The notes below the pieces were generated by a model. That model did no database searches. It saw nothing but the letters and a program-made list of their open reading frames with translations, and was not told where the DNA came from. Below are positions 23,673 to 34,212 of a stretch of 64,000 nt of DNA, piece by piece (position 1 is the first letter of the stretch; every line of letters begins with the position of its first letter). The position numbers and the translations under genes are program-made. Source of the DNA: Prionace glauca (taxonomy: Eukaryota > Chordata > Chondrichthyes > Carcharhiniformes > Carcharhinidae); assembly GCA_037974335.1 (NCBI GenBank), contig CM075729.1, positions 99,681,932 through 99,745,931 of the forward strand, read 5' to 3'.

Positions 23673-26115
23673 ATTTATCCTGCTACACTAAGGGGAATTT
23701 GGGTATTGTCAACCAACTTGCATCTTTTGACTGGACAAGGTGAAAGCGATAGATGTGCCGTGCCGTTTCTAGACAACATTGTGACCGGAACTGATATCGA
23801 CGGTGACGGCTGAACATTCTGTGCGGCAGATAACATACTGGCTTGGATAGAACATTTTTCTACGTAACAGAAAAAAGGAGTCAGTCATAAATTGGCCATG
23901 TTTGCGTCGGTAAGATGTATTGGCTGGTGTGCAACAGGAATCAAAGCGGATGCCGCAATGTTATATCTTGGATGAAGCGACCGGAAGCATGGTTGCTAAA
24001 TTCCCTGATCACGCAAAGAGATATAGGAAAGTAGAATCTGTACAGGGCATATGATGGCTGAGACTGGATTTTGATAGATAATTGCACTGGAAAATATCGG
24101 GGAAAAGTCGTAACGATGTGGAAAAATGTAGCCATTTCCATTTTAAAGGGAAGGCTAAGCAACAACATGATAAAAATGGGGCCAGATTTCAGATCCCGGA
24201 TGCAGACATATGATTGCAATGTTGCTTGTTTTGCCTCAAGTAGGAGTAAATGAAGCCGCTGGTATGAGTGATGACATTGATAGAGAACACTTTGATGAAT
24301 GCATTCAGGTTTCGGCTGCACACTGCTGGAGGATGTATTGTTTGTGCAGGAATGATCAGCTATGGATTTTGAGCTCAGAGTCGTCAAAATGTTGAATACC
24401 ATTATCATTCGAGACGAATTAGATCTGATTTGTTGACATGTGGGCCCGGTAATTCAATCCATCGCATGATGCATTCATTGATCGTATTCTTGGGCTGTAG
24501 CTTCTCCAGGTCCATGTGTCACCTTTTACAGACGGCTGTCCTGTTATGCACTTCCACACTGATGACTGAAAAGAGAGTTCATCCCATGGTTTTATGGTAA
24601 TACTATAGCGTAGAAATGGACAAGTAGTTACCGGTTGTGTTTGTATGCAGCTGCCACCGATAGCCCACTTTGTCTCATGGACGCCCAGATTTGTGTTGAG
24701 ATCGCTGTAAGAAGCTGCTCCCCGCCACATACCGCCACACCCTCCCCCGCCACTTTAGCACGGTGATATTGAGACACCTTCCAAGGGGCAGATGCTGAAT
24801 CTGAAGGCAGAACTTGGACCCAAATTCTGCTTTGATACTAAGCTGTGGTTCTTCTTTAAGGAACACTTGCCTCTTCCAATGGAAGATTGGTGAGAACTCA
24901 GTCTTTCCTTCTTATTGGTTCACTTAGCACATGTCGCAGAATCAGCTCAGCAACTATATGCAATGGGAAAAGGCCAGTTTGGTCACTGGTGCTGGCGAGT
25001 TCCCTCTTTGTGAAGGGTTTAATCTTTACCTTTGCCTTCATCAATGTGCGTCCCTCCAAAATAGACTTTCCCGCTGGGGTAAAATAAAATGTCAGAAACT
25101 GTTGAATTCGTTGTGGAATCCGCTAGCACTAAGAGTTGGATTGAAGAATAACATAGATACATTTAAGACAATTTTAATTTATCTTTGAAAACAAACATTG
25201 TTGATAGGAATGCACGGGAGTTTGAGTGGCTGAGATGAATAATGTTGAGATCAAGCTTTAATAGATTATAGACATTTTAATTTGTTTATCTATTTGTACG
25301 TTGTTTGGTTGTAGATACCACCAGCCAGACTGGCATTTTGTGTCCACCATTTGTATGAACCAACTGGGTGTTAGGCATGTTGCTGTGATGCAAATTATTT
25401 TTCTGCAACAATGCGTAATGGAAGTCAAATCAATGTGAAGAACCTATTAGAATATTCATAAGAATCTTTTCGAATCAACGAGATAGGAAATATAAAACCT
25501 TCCGGTCTAAAAGCTGCAGTTATTTGCAGACATCTGGAATTTCAGACTTTGGTTCATATATTTCTCTAAGCGATAGATACCCAACAATTTCGGTCAAAGG
25601 GTGGAATGAAATTTAGCTGCAAATTCCCCAAACTATAATTGAGATTCCTCTAATTGTGGCTTCTAGAACAAGTGTTTATAGTAGTCGAGACAGACTGCAC
25701 CGTTGGTGACCGAGGTGAGGAGATGCCTGCCTAAGTCTCCAACCAGTCAGGCAAGCAACTTACGGAATAGCATCCTGACCGAATCTGTTTAATCGATGGA
25801 TTCTGACTCCGACCTACACTGTCATGCTAGGCCGAAATGCGACCGAATATTTTACGTTTAGAACAATTGTAAACTCAGTTTGGAAAATATGATTGCAGCA
25901 CAGGCTTTTTTTTAGTGAAGGGTGTTTATAGTTGAGAGTAATGAATGGAAATAATGCTCCTGACAATTTCTCTTTTGTCAGACTTTTTACTGTGTTTACG
26001 CAATTTCTCTTCCCACAGGATTTCTCTCCAATTATAGATAAGGGTTCTCTGTACATCTCACATTCAGTAGAAGCTGCATCTACAGTGACAGTTGCCATCA
26101 TCAGCTCTAGAGGGA
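23673..26115. other. Region upstream of receptor gene 1, nothing recognised
   Basis: About 2.4 kb of AT-rich sequence with no recognisable repeat and several overlapping chance frames. It should hold the promoter and any 5' untranslated exon of receptor gene 1, but I see no convincing TATA box or other decisive signal. Confidence 0.45.
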
Positions 26116-26215
26116 ATGAAAGTTCCATACAGCTCCTATCCATTTGATGTGTTGCCGGCACTATTACAAGCTGTATTGATTTACTATCCGGCATTAGCTA
26201 TCTTTGGAATCCCCG
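26116..26215 (+). CDS. GPR139-like receptor gene 1, exon 1
   Basis: Encodes 33 residues plus one base: a short extracellular amino end (MKVPYSSYPFDVLPALLQAV) running into TM1 (LIYYPALAIFGIP). The exon ends at 26215 with G, followed by the donor GTAAAG, a phase-1 splice that restores Ala at the acceptor at 32170 (G+CT). I chose ATG 26116 because it is the only ATG in this frame after the preceding stop. The LIYYPALAIFGIP motif matches exon 1 of receptor gene 2 (KIYYPVLVLFGIP). The intron to exon 2 is 5,954 bp and full of retroelements. Confidence 0.8.
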
Positions 26216-26730
26216 GTAAAGTATTGCATTCAGTTGATAAATGTATAACTGTCGAAATAACTAATATGATGTGATCTCCTCCTCGTCCTTTTTTTTCTGT
26301 TCCTTTCTTCACTGAGACAATTTCTCCAGCCGGGGCTCAGCGATGATTTCCCTTGACAATCATTCGTTGATTTTTATCACCATCAATGAAATACTTAACA
26401 AAAACATGAACGTTATTCTTGTTTTAATTTCTACAACAACATGTTATGCTCATTGACTGTGAATCTGTGTACAATCAGAAAATGTTCCTATTTCTTCCCC
26501 AGTTCCCCAGCAAAACCCCTTTTTGTTATGGCTCTGAATACGTGACATCGGATAGCTTTTACTGGTTTACCTGCTTTAGGAATTGTGACAGGTTCTTTCT
26601 CTCTGATAACATCTATGGTAAATTTCACAGATAGTCCTACAATTCCCAATGAGGACTCTCAACAGTGACATTTGTTCCTTCCCGTAGAACCATGTTCTAT
26701 CATTATTTTTATTCTCTTTCTCGCAATGTG

Positions 26731-26922
26731 CTAGATATTAACCCTGGCGTTTGCAATCCTCTCTAAATATAAGATTGTGAGCCAGGCTCTCCTGATCACG
26801 GTAGCCAACACAGCCGTTGTGCCTCACTCTGAGCGAGTATAATGGTGCATTCCAATGGTGGAGAGGAGTCAGTATTTGTCATATGCTTTCCTGCAGCCAG
26901 ATAAATAATGCGACGGAATCAG
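26731..26922 (+). mobile_element. Penelope-like element 3' fragment
   Basis: Reads as the reverse complement of 28615-28805, the segment just after the endonuclease end of the Penelope-like element downstream: AGATATTAACCCTGGCGTTT, TGCCTCACTCTGAGCGAGTA and GCTTTCCTGCAGCC in the same order. It is therefore a second, short copy in the opposite orientation, inside the intron of receptor gene 1. Confidence 0.7.
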
Positions 26923-27144
26923 CGCGGTTATATTTACCAATGAATGGGTGCTATATGTCCACTAATAGTTCCGGTTAAATAATGAACATTCTCGTTGTCA
27001 ATTGCTGGTTGATTTATGGATTGCTTCCACAAACCTACCACTAAATAAATTGATCATCCGGGTCACCAGTTGTTGTTTTCCGATTCAACTTATTTTGTCT
27101 CCCGATCCGAAAATTTGGAAATATTTTAGATACTAGTTTGTGCA

Positions 27145-27914
27145 CCATAATAACGGGATGAACGAGTACACTATCAAGGGCAGGAGTCTTAGTAGCGTTG
27201 AAGAGCAGAAGGATCTCGGGGTCTCTTAAATCGGCCACAGGACTCTTAAATCGGCCTCGCAGGTGGAGGAGGTGGTCAAGAAGGCGTATGGTGTACTGGC
27301 CTTCATTAATCGAGGGATTGAGTTTAGGAGTCGGGAGGTAATGCTGCAACTTTACAGGACCCTCGTCAGGCCTCATTTGGAGTACTGTGCGCAGTTCTGG
27401 TCGCCTCACTATAGGAAAGACGTAGAAGCTATTGAAAGGGTGCAGAGGAGATTTACAAGGATGTTGCCTGGACTGGGAGGCATGCCTTATGAAGATAGGT
27501 TGAGGGAGCTGGGACTCTTTTCCCTAGAGAGGCGAAGGTTGAGAGGCGACCTGATAGAAGTTTATAAAATGTTGAGAGGAATAGATAGGGTGGACTCTCA
27601 GAGGCTATTTCCCCGGGTTGAAATGGTCGCTACGAGAGGACACAGATTTAAGGTGCGGGGAGGGAAGTACAGAGGTGATGTTAGGGGTAAGTTTTTCACT
27701 CAGAGGGTGGTGAGTGAATGGAATCGGCTGCCGTCATCGGTGGTGGAGGCGAACTCGCTGGGGTCTTTTAAAAGACTTCTGGATGAGTATATGGGGTTTA
27801 ATGGGATTGGGGGTTATAGATAGGTCTATAGATTGGTGGGGTTGATGTGATCGGCGCAACTCGAGGGCCGAAGGGCCTGTTTGTGCTGTAATGTTCTATG
27901 TTCTATGTTCTATA
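27145..27914 (+). mobile_element. CR1-B LINE, 5'-truncated, young
   Basis: Starts about the codons for NNGMNEYTIKGRSLSSVEEQ and continues with an open 186-aa frame (27263-27823): EEVVKKAYGVLAFINRG, LVRPHLEYCAQFWSPHYRKD, RFTRMLPGLGGMPYEDRL, FFTQRVVSEWNRLPSSVV. The 3' end has the CAACTCGAGGGCCGAAGGGC block and an ATGTTCT tail to 27914. At 27223-27234 a short stretch (TCTTAAATCGGC) duplicates sequence 24 bp downstream and replaces the codons found in the copy at 51141, which breaks the frame. The protein differs from that of the copy at 54455 at one residue. Confidence 0.92.
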
Positions 27915-28114
27915 ACCCTTTGCTTAATCTCGCAGGTCACTGAGTGAGTGTGTCATACGTTAGCACTGAAGTACAACATGCTTTTGCAATGTGTTCCTGC
28001 CCTGTAATTTACTCATTGCTTTCAAATGACCCGGCACTATCTTTTTGCTCAGTCTCTCGTTCTCTGTAGCGATGCTGGAACTACGATCATTATCGCAGAC
28101 TGCAGTTCCCTGTA

Positions 28115-29715
28115 ACAATGTGGAAATGCCGGCGTTGGACTGGGGTAAACACAGTAAGAAGTCTCCCAACACCAGGTTAAAGTCCAACGAATTTATTTGG
28201 TAGTAAACGCCACAAGCTTTGGGAACACTGTTCCTTCGTCAGGTGAGTGGAGAGTTCTGATCACAAACAGGGGATGTAAAGACACACACAGTTTACAGAA
28301 CACTGATTAGAATGCGAGTCTTCACAGCTAATCTGCTATTCAAGTCTTAAAGGTGCAGACAATGTGAGTGGAGATAGCATTAAGCATAGGTCAAAGAGAT
28401 GTGTATTGTCTCCAGACAGGACAGTAAGTGAGATGTTGCAAGTTCAGGCAAGTCATAGGGGTTACAGATAGTGTGACATGAACCCAAGATCCCTGTTGAG
28501 ACCGTCCTCATGTGTGCAGAACTTGGCTATCAGTTTCTGCTCAGCGACTCTGTGCTGTCGTGTGTCATGAAAGCCACCTTGGAGAACACTTACCCAAAGA
28601 TCAGAGGCCGTCGCATTATTTATCAGGCTGCAGGAAAGCATATGACAAATGCTGACTCCTCTCCACCATTGGAATGCACCAAAATACTCACTCAGAGTGA
28701 GGCACAACGGCAGTGTTGGCTATGATGATCAGGAGAGCGTGTGTTCCTGCCTGGATCACAATCTTATACTTAGAGTGGATTGCAAACGCCAGGGTTAATA
28801 TCTAGCACATTGCAAGAAAGAGAATAATACGACCACTGAAGTGTTTGCCAACAGGAAAAAAAACAGTCTTGCCTGGTGATTGTCGAGTGATTCATCCATT
28901 GTTGTAGCGTCTGCATGGTCTCCCCAATGTACCATGCCTTGGGACATCCTTTCCTGCAGCGTATCAGGTAGACAACGTTGGCTGAGTTGCAAGAGTATTT
29001 ACCGTGTACCTGGTGGATAGTATTCTCATGTGAGATGATGGCACCCATGTCGATGATCCAACATGTCTTGCAGAGGTTGCTGTGGCAGGGTTCTGTGGTG
29101 TTGTGGTCACTGTTCTCTTGAAGGCTGGGTAGTTTGCTGTGGACAATGGTCTGTTTGAGGTTGTGTGGTTGTTTGAAGGCAAGAAGTGGGGATGGATCTG
29201 GCGAGATGTTCGTCTTCATCAGTGATATGTTGAAGACTCCAGACAAGATGTTGTAGCTTCTCCACTCTGGGGAAGTACTGGACGACGAAGGGTATTCTGT
29301 CCACCGTGTCCCGTATTTTTGTCTTCTGAGGAGGTCGGTGCAGTTTTTTGCTGTGGCGCGTCAGAACTGTCAATCGATCAGTCGAGCACCATATCCTATT
29401 CTTGTGAAGGCATCTTTCAGCATCTGGAGGTGTCTGTTGCGATCCTTCTCATCTGAGCAGATCCTGTGTATATGGAGGGCTTGTCCGTAGGGGATGGCTT
29501 CTTTAACGTGTTTAGGGTGGAAGCTGGAGAAGTGGAACATTGTGAGGTTATCTGTGGGCTTGCGGTACAGTGAGGTGCTGAGGTGACCGTCCTTGATGGA
29601 GGTGCGTGTGTCCAAGAATGCAAACAATTCCGGAGAATAGTCCATGATGAGTCTGATGGTGGGATGGAACTTGTCGATGTCATCATATAGTTGCTTCAGT
29701 GATTGTTCACCCTGA
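28115..29715 (-). mobile_element. Penelope-like retroelement (RT end, GIY-YIG endonuclease, 3' pLTR)
   Basis: Minus-strand frames give, from 29715 downwards, the C-terminal part of a Penelope-type RT (KQLYDDIDKFHPTIRLIMDY, FLDTRTSIKDGHLSTSLYRK, HFSSFHPKHVKEAIPYGQAL, HRICSDEKDRNRHLQMLKDA), a linker (HSKKLHRPPQKTK, VQYFPRVEKLQHLVWSLQHI), and a GIY-YIG endonuclease with VVYLIRCRKGCPKAWYIGET. Cysteine-bearing NLCKTCWIIDMG precedes it, as in Neptune-type elements. Then comes about 500 bp without coding and a pLTR-like end at 28115-28250 with AACACCAGGTTAAAGTCCAA. The RT finger and palm are missing from this half. It is decayed, with the reading broken into several frames. Confidence 0.8.
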
Positions 29716-30141
29716 GAACTCCACTTCTCCAGCTTCCACCCTAAACATATTGAAGAAGCCATCTCCTATGGACAGGCCCTCCGTATACACTGGATCTGCT
29801 CAGATGAGGAGGATCACAACAGACACTTCCAGACGTTGAAAGATGCCCTCGTAAGAACAGGATATGGCGCTCGACTGATCAGTCGACAGTTCCGATGCAC
29901 CATAGCAAAAACCGCACTGACCTCCTCAGAAGACAAACACCGGACACCATGGGCAGAGTACCCATTGCCGTCCAGTACTTCCTTGGAGCGGAGAAGCTAT
30001 GACATCTTTCCCGGAGTCTTCAACATGTTATTGATGAAGACGAACATCTCGCCAGGGCTATCCCCACACCCCCACTTCTTGCCTTCAAACAACCCCACAA
30101 CCTCAAACAGACCACTGTTCGCAGCAAACTACCCAGCCTTC
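29716..30141 (+). mobile_element. Penelope-like element, inverted 5' piece
   Basis: The plus strand repeats the same RT-to-linker region as the minus half (SFHPKHIEEAISYGQALRIH, DHNRHFQTLKDALVRTGYGA, then the SSEDKHRTPW and YDIFPGVFNMLLMKTNISP linker). The two halves therefore meet head to head at about 29715. Penelope-like elements are known for such inverted partial copies. The piece ends at 30141 against a SINE fragment. Confidence 0.7.
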
Positions 30142-31509
30142 GGAAACCGGAGCACCCGAAGGAAACCCACGCAACCACAGGGAGAATGCGCAAACTCCCA
30201 CAGACACCGGCCCAAATCCATGTATCTGCACAGCTAGCAGTGATAGTCACTGAGCTCTTGTGGTGCCCATCTGCTGGTCCAGTTTTGAGCATACACAAAT
30301 GATGCGAAGTACTAGGCCACTCTTGACTTTCAAGAACAGCCCATGCACGGCCCACCGTGTGCATGCCCCTCATTAGACAACAAGGTGGACCGACACATCT
30401 GCGGAGTAAAAGAGAAAAACATCAACACATGTAACAGTTGATTTCCAGGAACGTCCTGAGGCTCTGATCCTTATTTAAAACAGTCTCCATCCCTATTTCG
30501 TTAAAATTAACAACAACTTGGTCCAACCGGCTGACATGTTCCCATTGCATACACTGGGAATGATATGTTCAGAGCCTAAATTTTACTTTAAAAAGCAAGT
30601 CTACTTGTGGAAGGAAATTAAACAGGATCGGCCTTCCACTGGATTACCCCGTGACCCACACTCAAATAAATGTAACGTTGGTACAAGGAAGCCCAGAAGT
30701 GGCAAAGTATTCACTACGTCAAGGGCAGTTTGTCTCCATGACTCAACATGTTGACCTGCAGGCCACTACCCGGAGGAAATACGAAAATAAATCGGAGTTA
30801 GCCAATGCGTTGGTATTCCTCTAACAGGAGCCCCATTCAACCACTTATTGACTGGTTCTGTTCTCCATGACACAGCCCCGGACCCAATCCTCAACTGGCA
30901 AAACCACAGGCCACACCAGGGCTTCCATGCTCAGAAAGTCCAGACTATCCATTTCCGGCAATCCCAGAATCAGCTCCCTGCTCCCAGTCCTGTCCACTAC
31001 AACATCCAACATTATGGGAAACAGCGAACAACCAGCCAGTCAGCTAGCAAGAAGGTAGGTCTTCCTCCTCAGTCAGAGGTAGAATCCCTCCTGAATAGGG
31101 CATGAGTGGGCTGTTGTCGGTACTGGCTCAATGGATTGAATGGCCTCCTTCGGTATTGTAGCGATTCTATGTTCAATCCTTTGTCAATCAGACTGCACTA
31201 TTCAGCTCAGGAATGACCAGAGTTTTGATTTCCAGACAGACAAATCCCCTTTCATGATTTGAACGTTGGCTTCCAAACAGAAACGTTCACTGCTTAGTTG
31301 ACTTTTACAAGAAGTGACTTTGCAAAGCGAGCATTTTGTTCACAAGCTTTATTTTTAAGCATAATGTTGTACAGCGTTTATAGCTGGACAATTCAAAACC
31401 ATTTTGCGCACTATAATACAGTTGACTTATCCGCTAATAGATACAAGCGCCACTGGTTAAATTTCGATCCCCGTTGGGAAGTTACCGCAGTCAAGACTGG
31501 TATTATTCT
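30142..31509. other. Intron stretch with two SINE scraps
   Basis: 30142-30212 is a minus-strand HE1-like fragment (GGAGCACCCGAAGGAAACCC, then GAGAATGCGCAAACTCCCAC). 31100-31172 is a plus-strand HE1-like 3' end (GAATGGCCTCCTTCGGTATT, then AGCGATTCTATG). The remainder, within the intron of receptor gene 1, shows nothing I can name. Confidence 0.6.
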
Positions 31510-31647
31510 TGGAAAACCTCAGCAGGTCTGACAGTATCTGTGGACAGAATAGAGTCAATGTTTCAAGTCCAGGTGACCTGTCGTCAGAACTCGAAATGTT
31601 ATCTCGATTCTGTCCACAGATGCTGTCAGACCTGCTGAGATTTTCCA
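31510..31647. repeat. Dispersed hairpin repeat (two inverted arms)
   Basis: The left arm 31510-31569 (TGGAAAACCTCAGCAGGTCT to TTTCAAGTC) is the imperfect reverse complement of the right arm 31586-31647 (ending CCTGCTGAGATTTTCCA), with about 50 of 60 positions pairing. I recall this 'CTCAGCAGGTCTG-GCAGCATCTGTGG' hairpin as a common vertebrate repeat related to Penelope-type terminal structures; the family assignment is memory, the hairpin is seen. Confidence 0.7.
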
Positions 31648-31650
31648 GCA

Positions 31651-32169
31651 CTTATTTTTGTTTCAGATTCGAGTGTCCATAATATTTCGGTATAAGTCTC
31701 TTAGTTTCCAACCGATTTCCTGTTGTTTCAATTTTACGATTTCAATAGAAATTCCTGAAGTGGCGTGCACTCCTTCAAAAATGTATAGACCAGAATCCAT
31801 TCTGTCCAATTACTACTGCAGGCAAATGATCTGTAAACTCATACTAGTGTCACTTAGTTATGGTAAAATTTTCAAAAAAGTTGATGGAAAACGGGAGCAG
31901 CTCAAACAAAATACAAATAATGCAAAGGTTACAAATGTTTGGTTCAGTATACGGTCTTTGCTGCAGATAATTGTTTTAAGTTATTTTTTCATAATATCTC
32001 CTTTGAAGTTTGATCAAAATAGCCTCTTATTCTTGAAATATTAAAGACAGCATTTCATTCAATTTCCTTACCTTGATGGCACAGTCATAGAAACTATGTC
32101 AACATGTTGTGCAAATGTCCCGTATCTAGTACACTAATATTGATATCCTGTTTTTGTTTGTTTTTATAG
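31651..32169. other. Intron 3' end of receptor gene 1
   Basis: AT-rich intronic sequence without repeats, ending in the T-rich tract and TTTTTATAG acceptor used at 32170. Confidence 0.6.
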
Positions 32170-33077
32170 CTAACGTGATGACAATTGTGATTCTGTCACG
32201 GGGTAAATGCGGTCTCTCTAAATGTATTACATGCTATCTACTAGCCATGGCATCGTCCGATCTATTGGTTGTCATCCTTGACGTGTTACTTTATCGCATT
32301 GTTGATTATTATTTGCCGGCTACCATTTTGCTCATAACCTCTGTGTGTTCCTTTCACTTCGCCCTTTTGCGTGCAGCCACAGACATTTCTGTCTGGTTAA
32401 CAGTCGCTTTTACTTTTGATCGTTTTATTTCCATTTGCTCCCAGGAGCTCAGAATCAGATACTGCACCGAGAAAATAGCAAGCGTAGTCATTGCAACTAT
32501 ATGCTTATTTTTCTTTTTAAAAAACATCCCCTTCTACTTTTCATTTGCCCCCTTCATCACGATGAACAATGTACGTTGGGGTTGCAATCAAAAGCTAGAG
32601 TATTATACTGTGACCGCATGGATAGCATTCAGTTGGATTGATCGCTGTTTGACGCCACTGTTACCAGCAGTTCTCATCGTTCTGCTCAATGCTCTCACTG
32701 TAGGTCACATTCTGGCTGCCAGTAGACTCCGTAAGAGGCTGACATGCAATAAGACTGATATGGATCAGAACGATCAAGAGATTTCGAACAGAAGGAAATC
32801 TATAATCTTACTCTTTGCTATATCCAGCAACTTTATTCTGTTATGGATGACATATGTGATGTTCTTCATATCAATGAAAATTGTAAAGCATTATTATTCA
32901 ACAGGTTTCGATGACCCAATGTTGATTGCCGACTGTGTTAGCTTCATGCTGCTGCTTCTAAGTTCCTGTACAAATACATGCATCTATGCAGTGATCCAAA
33001 CCAAATTCCGAGAGGAACTGAAAAATGGGCTGAAATATCCATTGGGCATAATAGTTAAATTGTTCAAAAAATGCTAA
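32170..33077 (+). CDS. GPR139-like class A GPCR, gene 1, exon 2
   Basis: A seven-helix plasma-membrane receptor of the rhodopsin class, GPR139/GPR142-like. The ligand of this fish-expanded branch is unknown to me. Spliced to exon 1 it gives 335 aa: TM1 about 20-42 (FGIPANVMTIVILS), TM2 54-74 (YLLAMASSDLLVVILDVLL), Cys93 before TM3 pairing with Cys172 in extracellular loop 2 (WGCNQ), TM3 ending in DRF (117-119) where most receptors have DRY, a basic loop 3 (SRLRKR, NRRKS), TM6 with FILLW and no CWxP, and TM7 with NTCIY (302-306) in place of NPxxY, then a FREEL helix 8. The frame is intact to TAA. The acceptor is TATAG|CT in phase 1. The long single coding exon after TM1 matches receptor gene 2. 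No regulatory signal can be read. It is probably functional, but DRF is unusual. Confidence 0.88.
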
Positions 33078-33117
33078 CAACTGAAGAAGTTACCCATTGA
33101 AATTTAATTGCATTTAC

Positions 33118-33482
33118 ATCCACTACGGATGGCCTACCGGTACTATTGCCAAACTATTAATCCAGAACTCAGCTCAGGTGTTCTGGGGACCTGAGTTCAA
33201 ATCCCACGACAGCAGATGGTGGAATGTGAATCCATTAAAAAAAACCTGGAATTAGGAATCTGCTGATAACCATGAAACCATTGTCAATTGTTGTAAAAAA
33301 AACCCATCTGGTTCAGTAATGTCCTTAGGGGAAGGAAATCTGCCATCCTAACCTGGTCAGGCCTACACGTGATTGCAGGCTCACAGCAACGTGGTTGACT
33401 CCCAGTTGCCCTCAGGCAACTAGGGATGGGCAACAAACGCTGGCTAAACAGTGACACCCATGTCTCACAAATAAAAATAAGG
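33118..33482 (+). mobile_element. Deu-type SINE, probable
   Basis: Has a B-box-like GAGTTCAAATCCCA at 33193-33206, a body with ACCTGGTCAGGCCTACACGT and CAACGTGGTTGACTCCCAGT, and a 3' end AACTAGGGATGGGCAACAAA CGCTGGCTAAACAG followed by an A-rich tail. The central block resembles the Deu domain of shark SINEs as I remember it. The 3' end is homologous to the LINE tail at 20760-20828. It lies 40 bp after the stop of receptor gene 1, so it may form part of its 3' UTR. Confidence 0.65.
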
Positions 33483-33681
33483 ATATCCCCTTTTGTTCCC
33501 TTCTGCCACATTGTGTTCCAGCAATGGCACTACGAACATTTGTCAAAGGTTGTGTTTCCTCATGCAGACATCCATGAGCAAAATAAAAGAACTTGCGTGC
33601 TGCAGATGGTACAAAAAGTCACGATAGTGCAAGATGACCTTAGATGGTGACTGCTGGTGATTTAACCTGAGGATCAGCACA

Positions 33682-34181
33682 TAAAAACAAAAAACAAAGA
33701 ACAGTACAGCACAGGAACAGGCCCTTTGGTCCTCGATGCCTACACGGATCATGTACCTAGCTAAATTAAAACTGTATGTACTTACAGAGTTTATTTCCTT
33801 CCATTTCCGTCCTGTTCATGTATTTGTCTGAATGCCGCTATCATAACTGTTCCCACTTCCTAAGCAGCATATTCCAGACATTTACCACCCTCTGCATAAA
33901 AGATTGCACATCTCTCTAAACATTTCCCCGCGCACCTTAAACCTATGTGCCCTTGTACTTGACTTTTCTACCCTAAGAAAGAGTATCTGACTATCCACTC
34001 TGACCATGTCATTCATAATCTTGTAAACCACTGTCAGGTCACTCCTCAACTCTGTCGTTCCAGTGACAACAAACCGGAGTTTATCCAACTTCTCCTCATA
34101 GCTAATACGCTCCAGACAAGGGAACATCCTGGTAAACCTCTTCTGACCCTCTCCAAAGCATCCACATCCTTCTGACAGTGT

Positions 34182-34212
<31 letters not shown>

